From: Dastarcus helophoroides
Taxonomy: Eukaryota > Arthropoda > Insecta > Coleoptera > Bothrideridae
DNA: 64,000 bases
Reading direction: 5' to 3'
Assembly: GCA_028583605.1 (NCBI GenBank)
Contig: CM053329.1
Span: forward strand, 6,944,001 to 7,008,000
A program made the position numbers and the translations under genes. Under the pieces are notes generated by a model. That model saw nothing but the letters and a program-made list of their open reading frames with translations. It made no database searches and had not been told where the DNA came from. Below are positions 57,002 to 64,000 of the stretch, one piece after another; positions within the stretch are counted from its first letter, which is position 1, and each line of letters opens with the position of its first letter.

Positions 57002-60000
57002 TAGGGCTTACAATACTGGGATTCCGGGATCCCGAATACCGGGATCTCGGACGATTTTTGTCCGGTATTAAAAACCGGTATTTATGTAAAAATACCGGTA
57101 TTTTGGTATTACATTAGTTGATAAAAATTGAATTTGTGCACAATATAAATCTAATTTAAAATAATATTAATTAATTACAAGAAATCTTTTTTGAAGATAA
57201 ACAAACAATTTCATTTCTAGTGATTAGAAGCCTTGGTTTTATTTAATAGATATGAATAGATTTTAGTTAGTATACTAATTAAATTAAAAATATTATATTT
57301 TTCTTAGAAAATAGATAAATTTCTGTTTTATTTGTAAATGTGAACTAATAAAGCATTTTTCGACCTTATTTTTGTATTATACCTTTTATCATGTAATTTA
57401 TGTTACATAAAACTGAACTTTCCCGTTGTAGTTAAAATATCTGATGTTTTATTTTTGCTTTTTTAATAACATTAAACGCAGTTTTCTAATATTTATCATG
57501 TAAAAATAAAATTTACCAGATATTTTAAACTATAATAAGAAATTTACTAATTGTTTATGTTTTACGTCTACTACCCAATGAATAGGTCTCGTTTATACAA
57601 ATACATAAAGTGTGTAACACAAAAATTATTAAATAGTTTAGATTAGATTGTTTAATTTTGCAAATCAGCTGTAGTGTTTACAAGTAAAAATTATATTTTA
57701 TATTTTCAATTTTATTTTTCATTCCGTTGTGTCTTGTGGTGTGTGGATTATGTGCACTTGTTTTCTGGTTTTATTTCTAATAATTGAAAATTATATAACG
57801 GTATTTAAATACTGATTAATCCATGTGAATTATATGATACGGTAAGTTTATATTTGTATTAATGTAAGTTAGAGTGTAATTAATTTACAAATATTAAAAT
57901 TAATAGGCATAAACTGCTGAAAGATGAATACATTTACGGAGCACCGAAAAGGACAGGACGAAACTTCAGTTTGGAATCATTTTTTGATTGAAAAAAACGG
58001 ACAGGTTGTTAAATGTAAAAAGTGCGCGAAAGAAATAAAAGTGTTCAGGAGGATACACAAGTGGCCTTCATACTCACTTAAAAACGATACATGGACTAAA
58101 TCTTAAAAGGAAATGTGAATCTTGCCATGATGTCGAATCAAGTGTTTCTAAACAGCCTAAATTGTTAATAACAAATTATCTTAAAAATAATAAAAACGAA
58201 AAACTTTCAGAAGTGCCCGAATGACAGCTCGCGATGGTTTGTCTTTTAATATTTTTATAAAATCGTATGACATAAGAGAAGGCTTAAACTTTAAGCCTTA
58301 AAGGCTAGAGGATTCAAAGACATACCAAAATCTGCAGTCACTATTAGAAATATGGTACTTGAATATAGTAAAATTATTAAACAGTCTACAGTGCATGAAA
58401 TTTCTAGACTGAAATCTGAAGGTAAACGTTTCAGTATCACATTTGACGAATGGACATCTATTCGTAATCGGCGCTTCATAAACATTAATGTACATTCTGT
58501 TGGAGGAACAATGTGGAATATCGGACTAGTGCGCGCTTACGGATCCGTTCCAGCAGAAAAATGCTTATCCCTTGTAGAAGAAAAATTGAAAGATTTTAAT
58601 TTAGATATATCTAAAGACATAGTTGGAGTAACTACTGACGGTGCGTCGGTTATGGTAAAATTAGGAAAAATTATAGAGGCTGAACATCAACAATGTATGG
58701 CACATTGCATAAATTTAGTAATTACTGATGTTTTGTATAAGTCAACTTTGAACCCGAGTGTGGATATTGATGTTGTGGAGCAAAGTTATAATGATGTTAA
58801 TGATGTTGACGATGACGATGATAACGACGAAGAAGATGGTAATGGAATTTTTATAGAGTTAGATGCTAGTATTGCTACAAGTAATATAAATATTAGACAT
58901 ATTGGTATATCATCTCTAGTTTCGAAAATTCGGAAAGTAGTGAAAACATTTAAAAATTCACCTTCTAAAAATGATAAATATTTACAAAAGTACGTGAGAG
59001 AACAATTAGATAAAGAAACAGCGCTAAAATTAGATTGTCAAACAAGATGGGACAGTATGTTATTTATCTTAGAAAAATTTGAAGAAATTAAATTTTGTAT
59101 TCGAAAAGCGCTTATTGACATTAGTTCCGATATTCATTTTTCTGACGAAGAATTTAATTTATTATCTTCAATTATTGCTGCTCTTACTCCAGTAAAATTA
59201 ACAGTAAATGCATTATGCCGAAAAGATGCAAATCTTTTGACGGCTGACGCTTCTTTAACATTTATGTTAGATACTCTTTCCCAGCAAAAATCTGCAATTG
59301 CATTAGAATTATTGGAAGCATTAAAATCTCGAATTTTACTGCGATGAACTGAATTATCACAAATACTTCAGTATCTGCAAAAGGGCTCACAAGATGTTGG
59401 AGAAGTATTTAAACGCATATCCAAATTTACAATCATTAAAAAAATTGTAAGCTTAACTAAACGGCTTACACATGAAAATCTAGAAGATACAGATATGGAA
59501 GTTGTTGTTGTGCAAGAAACATCCCTTCCAATATCTTCCCAAATTAGTAATGAAACAGTATTAGAATCTGACAAGGTAAACGCAAACGCATTAAAGAAAA
59601 AACTACAGGCAGCAGTAGACGAAACACTAAATACTTCATCCGTGCCTGCGTTTAAAAAAAATCCAGGCCTGGAACAAAAAATAAAAGATGAAATTACTTT
59701 TTTTGAAAAAAACAGGAACAAAAGGAACGTATTTACAAAATGTGTATGATTTCTTAATGACAATAGTGCCGACAAGTGTAGAATCAGAAAGAGCTTTTTC
59801 GGCGGCTGGTTATATTTGTACGAAAATTCGGTCCTCGCTTGATGATGAAACGATTGATTGTTTATGTTTTTTAAGAGCATACTTTAATAAACAAAACGCA
59901 AGTTATTAATATTATTTCATAAATACTTTCAATTTAATTATATTTTTTGCTTCTTTAAGTATATAATGCCATACAAGCCTATTATATGTAAAATGTAACA

Positions 60001-60273
60001 TAGCATTTAATATGTACTTTTTTTATTTGCACGTTTTTTTGTATCGATCTACTCCTACTCTCTATGTAATAAAATAAATAATATCTACTCATTTCAGAAC
60101 AATATTTATTGGACTTCATATATTATTTGTTAAAAAGTCAATATAACAACTGAGGTAAGTAAAAATATAACTAGTAAATTTTTTATTAATAATACCGGTT
60201 TTAATACCGGTATCCCGATATTTCAAATATCAAATACCGGTATTCAGATTTTAGTTCGGTATTGTAAGCCCTA
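57002..60273 (+). mobile_element. hAT element C, nearly complete, perfect target duplication
   Basis: TIRs begin TAGGGCTTACAATAC on both ends. The 8-bp duplication GTTTCATG is identical at 56994-57001 and 60274-60281. Clusters of TACCGGTATT-type palindromes occupy ~100 bases inside each TIR. It carries one BED-type transposase gene on the plus strand with few breaks. At ~3.27 kb it is of normal length for an intact element and looks like the youngest insertion in the window. Confidence 0.93.
57924..59909 (+). pseudogene. hAT transposase of element C with BED zinc finger
   Basis: Starts MNTFTEHRKGQDETSVWNHF. A BED finger follows: CKKC (~58017-58028), then LHTHLKTIH (~58070-58095) reached by a +1 shift near 58045. 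Further breaks are near 58225 and 58300. From 58352 a 331-codon stretch is intact: KRFSITFDEWTSIRNRRFIN (first catalytic Asp), GVTTDGASVMVKLG (second Asp), CMAHCINLVI, an acidic D/E insert (~58795-58845), and LDCQTRWDSM. LTPVKLTVNALCRKDANLLT follows, where relatives (from memory) have VEALCR, so the catalytic Glu seems replaced by Asn. A single TGA at 59345 and a frameshift in an A-run near 59710 precede the dimerisation domain VPTSVESERAFSAAGYICTK (~59770-59830), ending LCFLRAYFNKQ at 59909. It is a recently dead copy. Confidence 0.92.
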
Positions 60274-60304
60274 GTTTCATGTCAACCTTGGATTACTTAC
60301 GGTA

Positions 60305-60460
60305 TTTAAGCTAAACACTTCTCTCTGAGATAGGTGACATCTATCCTGAGAGAAGCTATCTGAAACTTATTTACACAGCTGAGAGTCCCGGATATCTTCT
60401 CTTAGGATAATTGACACTTAATATATGTTATCTCTGAGAGAAATGTTTAGAATAAAGTGT
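60305..60460. repeat. Short foldback element beside hAT element C
   Basis: CTAAACACTTCTCTCTGAGATA (60312-60333) is inverted as TATCTCTGAGAGAAATGTTTAG (~60428-60449). A second pair, ATCCTGAGAGAAG and CTTCTCTTAGGAT, lies inside. Total ~150 bp, non-coding. Confidence 0.7.
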
Positions 60461-62050
60461 CTAGGGTAATCATACCGTTAAATTAAAAGACAGTTGACTT
60501 TTCTATCTAATCTAAAATCATATATCTTGATCCCAATCTAATAATAGTATTTCAACAAGTTATCCCAATTACACTACAATTTAACAGTACACAAAGAGTT
60601 TAAATATTTTTTGAACAACGGTCGAAGCCTTTAAACGACTTATAAATCATACAAATTAGGGCTTACAGTACAAAGCAAGCAAAATAAATTTTGTCTCACT
60701 TGGAAAGATATAATCCAATTTTAAAATTGCCATGCGTTGAACTTCCAGCTTTCCTCTAATCCGTTGCGCAATCCTTCAAATTAAATATGTCACTTGCAGA
60801 TTTGCGGACTTTGACGATAAAATGTATCCAAAGAAAATTGAAAATGCAAATATAAAATTAAACAGAGCAATTTTCAATTTTCCAACCGCTAATTAATGAG
60901 GTGTGTAAATCTCATTACTCCTCGACTGAGTTTACAGCCAGTGAAAATTTTGATTTACTCCGTTAATTAAATTTAATTTGATTTATCTGCTGCCTTATTG
61001 AAATGCTTCAAATGCACCGCCGATCGCTGTAACTAAAAATAAACTATTTCAGGCCAACAATTTCATCATCGATCAATAATCTCCATTCTTAAGGAGGATC
61101 TATATTTTTCAAAATATAAATTACATGATTGCGAGGGCTTCAGCGACAAGGGTTAGTTTCTGAAGGAAACACTAAAAGTTTTTGATGTTTATCCTATTAT
61201 TGTAAGAGTATTCTTAGAAACAAGAGAAAAAACAAAATTCAAGACAGAAGAGCACTATAACTCAGTTAGTTAACTACTCCGGAGTAGGGGCGGAATTCTT
61301 CCGCAGTGAAAATAGATCCAAAGAAAAAAAGTGCTGCAGTCGAAGGGCTTTGTAAGCAGCATATTGACAATTCGCGAAGGATCTGTTTTGAACAAAGTGA
61401 AGAAAGGCAGTTGAAGTCAAATGACTCTTCACAATATTAACATTACCAAAAGCTACAACCATAAAAATATATTAATAAAAACAGGTCTATGTTAATTATC
61501 TCTAGATTTCTCTTCTCTGTAACTCTGTATCTTAAACAAAAGAGTTAATTTGAGACTTCTTGGAAATTGTTTCGCATTTTTTTGCACTTATGGCTTTCTT
61601 ATTAATATTACTTGTAAAAGGTATGGCTTAGTGCTCCATTCAAAAGACAGACAAGTTTGAAATATCTATCAGATTCAGTGTTAAGACTGAAAGCCTGAAT
61701 TAGCTTCAATTCTATTGAATTTCATCATTCTGGCATATTTAACTTGAATCCAAAAAATGGTCGGGCAAAAATGTTATAACCACATTTTCGACCCCTAAAC
61801 ATTCATCTGTTGGGCTCAAGTAAATATATGATATACTAACAAGATCATAATACATATATGTATAATCAAAATCCGTTCAATTTTGAATCTGACAAGTCTG
61901 CGTTGCAGTATTAAAAGTTTTCGAGGCTTTGCCACAAGAGTTGATTATTCCTGCTGGATTAGTTTTCTTCGACAAAAATTTTGTGCCTCTGACTTTGTAA
62001 TAGAACTACTAACAATTGGCACATTGCATGAAAAGGTTGGATAATCAGAT
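60461..62050. other. Intergenic, no gene seen
   Basis: AT-rich. The open frame at 61274-61462 has no recognised content. Confidence 0.45.
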
Positions 62051-64000
62051 TCTAGATCAAAGGTGGGCAACTTTTTTCAACAAGGAGACAAAAAAAAATA
62101 TCTTCGTAACATGACGCGGGCCAGATGATAAACAATTGTTCGTAAAATTAAAATTGTGCACTTTGCGAGTTGCATTTGTTGTTTACACTTGAAAATTACC
62201 TTTTTGAACATTTTAACTTTGAACGAAAAAAATTTCATTTTAAACTTTTTATCAGAAAATGACCAGAAGCTTAATATCAATCTTCACATACCTATCTGCC
62301 CTTTGATTAGAACAACAACTTTCAAGAATGAGATTAAATTCATCCTTGAAGCATATCAAATCTTGACCTTAGTTTTAAAAGTTCCATTAATTTTTAATTC
62401 TCTAATGATACCCATTTAGCGAATTTGAATAAAAATCACAGATTAAATGAAACCTCACCTTAAGGCCGAATCCGACACCCAATAAAATTTCTAAAAAAAT
62501 TCCAAAAAGTAAACGATCAACCACAAAATGAAGTCCAACTGACGATTTTGAAAATTTTTATTTTACATTAGTTTTAAAGTTTTCTTCTAAATGTTGATTC
62601 TTCTCTTAAAATTTCGAGCTTTAGTATTAAAATTTTGTTTTTTATGTCAGATTTATGTAAAATCTTGAAAAGGAATCTTTGAACAATAAGCGCACTTCTA
62701 TAAATTTCGTGTATTTCACCAAATGTAATTTTTTTATCTAAATGCTTGAAAATCTTATAACTTAAACAGTAGCATTTTTTTTTAATAAAGTTAAAATGGA
62801 TCAAAAATCGAGATTTCGTAAAATGTTTATTGTGTTAAATATTTTTTAAAATATTAAATTTAATTACGAAATATGAGTTTTTTTCACGATTGGGTTAAAA
62901 TTTAAAATTTTAGGACTTTCTAGAAAGTTTAATCTTTAAGGGAAATGTGGGACCTTAAAGAAAAACTTCGAATATTTGAATTTTCAATTAAATTTTTGAG
63001 ATTAATGTCCTAAATTTAAGCGGAAACTCGAAATTTTAGGAAATGTTTTTAAAAATTTTTTTAAAATGTTGAGTTTTTTCCTAAAATTTTGAGTATAAAA
63101 CTACAATATTTAATATTTTTGTTCTTTAAAATTTGGACTCAAGGTGTAGACTAGGTAAGTTTTTAAAAAGTTTTTCTCTAAATTGCGAAGTTTAAATTAA
63201 ACAATATTTTTCTCTCAACGTTTCCTTTCCAAATTTAATTTTTTTTGCATAATTTTAAATTTTTTTCTTTTTGTTTTTTAAACCTGCTTTTAAATTTTAA
63301 AACGTAATAAAATAATGATATGGTAGATGTTTGCTTTTTCTGCAGATATTTAATTTAAACTTGAATATTATAATGTACTATTTCTAAAATTTCAGTTTTA
63401 AAATTAGAATTTTGTATTAATAGAGGAATTAAAAAAATTCAAATTTTTTTCAAAATTAGTATTTATTTATTTTTTTTTGTTAAATTACTTATTTAAACTT
63501 GAAGTTTAAAGTTACAGATAAGCCAGGATTCGGCCAAAACCTTTCGAAATTAAAACTTCACTTAGTCTCCCATAAAAAATATGATAAAACTCCTACGTTT
63601 AAAAAACTCTCTTTTAAAATGTTAATAAAAATTCAATTTTCTCTATAAATGTCCAGTGAAAGTGTTTAAAACTTTTTAAAAAAAGTCAAATTGATTATTG
63701 TCGAAATGTTGGAACTATTTAAAATAAAGTGAAATTTTGACGAGTTAAATGTCGATTTTTATGAGAAAAAAAACCCAAAATGAAAATTTGCAACCAATTA
63801 TTATACACATTTTTAGAATTAATTTCAGGAGATCAAAATAAACCATTTTGTAAAGAAAATCAAAATTTTGAGAAAAACAATTAAATTTTTCAAACGACTT
63901 TTTTCAATTTGATGCTTGAATTTAAATTGGTTGGATAACTGCAAAAACTGAAATTTTGCAGTTTTGAGAGAAGTTGAAATTTCAAAAAGAGAAATCTCTA
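62051..64000. repeat. hAT-like left terminus followed by a degenerate AT array to the window end
   Basis: CAAAGGTGGGCAACTTTTTT (62052-62071) and GACGCGGGCC (~62113) resemble the CAGNGGTGGGCAAC...GCGGGCC end of hAT-type elements. From ~62140 to 64000 the sequence is AAATTTTGA/TTAAAATTTCGA-type degenerate repeat. Small K/N/F-rich open frames in it are not genes. The right end lies outside. Confidence 0.5.

Noticed and set aside
59368..59880. 170-codon minus-strand frame
   Set aside because: Shadow of the hAT element C transposase; the plus strand carries the dimerisation domain there.
62077..62804. Overlapping 60-90-codon frames on both strands
   Set aside because: Low-complexity AT array; no conserved motif in any frame.
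1..64000. CRISPR array, bacterial operon, or virus-derived genes
   Set aside because: No regularly spaced identical repeats; genes are eukaryotic transposon relics with introns and target duplications; no capsid, envelope or polymerase genes of viral type were recognised.

Overview
The window looks like a gene-poor, AT-rich stretch of an arthropod, most likely insect, nuclear chromosome. No ordinary host gene could be recognised. Almost every recognisable piece of coding sequence belongs to a transposable element, and nearly all copies are broken by stops or frameshifts. The order and genus cannot be fixed from sequence alone; the mix (non-LTR LINE, Tc1/mariner, PIF/Harbinger, piggyBac, KRBA2/Ginger-like integrase, three hAT elements of two kinds) is typical of beetles, hemipterans and similar insects.

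Layout. 1-1500: foldback elements with long inverted repeats. 4.4-6.9 kb: two LINE fragments, minus strand. 13.0-14.8 kb: a Tc1-type relic beside a mariner-like element with long terminal inverted repeats (TIRs). 15.1-16.0 and 17.7-18.9 kb: foldback elements. 20.0-24.2 kb: a PIF/Harbinger element carrying a transposase (plus) and a MADF/BESS protein (minus), with a piggyBac-like element inserted at a TTAA near its right end. 28.8-34.4 kb: an old tandem segmental duplication with a hairpin MITE and tRNA-like sequences. 35.4-38.4 kb: a degenerate AT-rich tandem array ending in a hAT-like terminus. 38.7-40.9 kb: a Ginger/KRBA2-type integrase relic interrupted by a 190-bp hairpin. 42.0-46.3, 52.8-56.6 and 57.0-60.3 kb: three hAT elements, each with a coding region, TIRs and an 8-bp target duplication. 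48.7-50.0 and 62.1-64.0 kb: further AT-rich arrays beside hAT-like termini.

The most interesting structure is in the Harbinger element. The transposase and the MADF gene appear to be interdigitated on opposite strands: MADF exon 2 lies in the transposase intron, and transposase exon 2 lies in the MADF intron. Reading phase is preserved across both inferred introns. Related subterminal repeats sit upstream of both start codons. A second theme is that AT-rich AAATTTTGA-type arrays repeatedly lie beside hAT-like ends, suggesting that they form the body of large non-autonomous hAT elements.

All coordinates of TIRs, exons and breaks were read by eye. Protein family assignments rest on motif recognition, not database searches.
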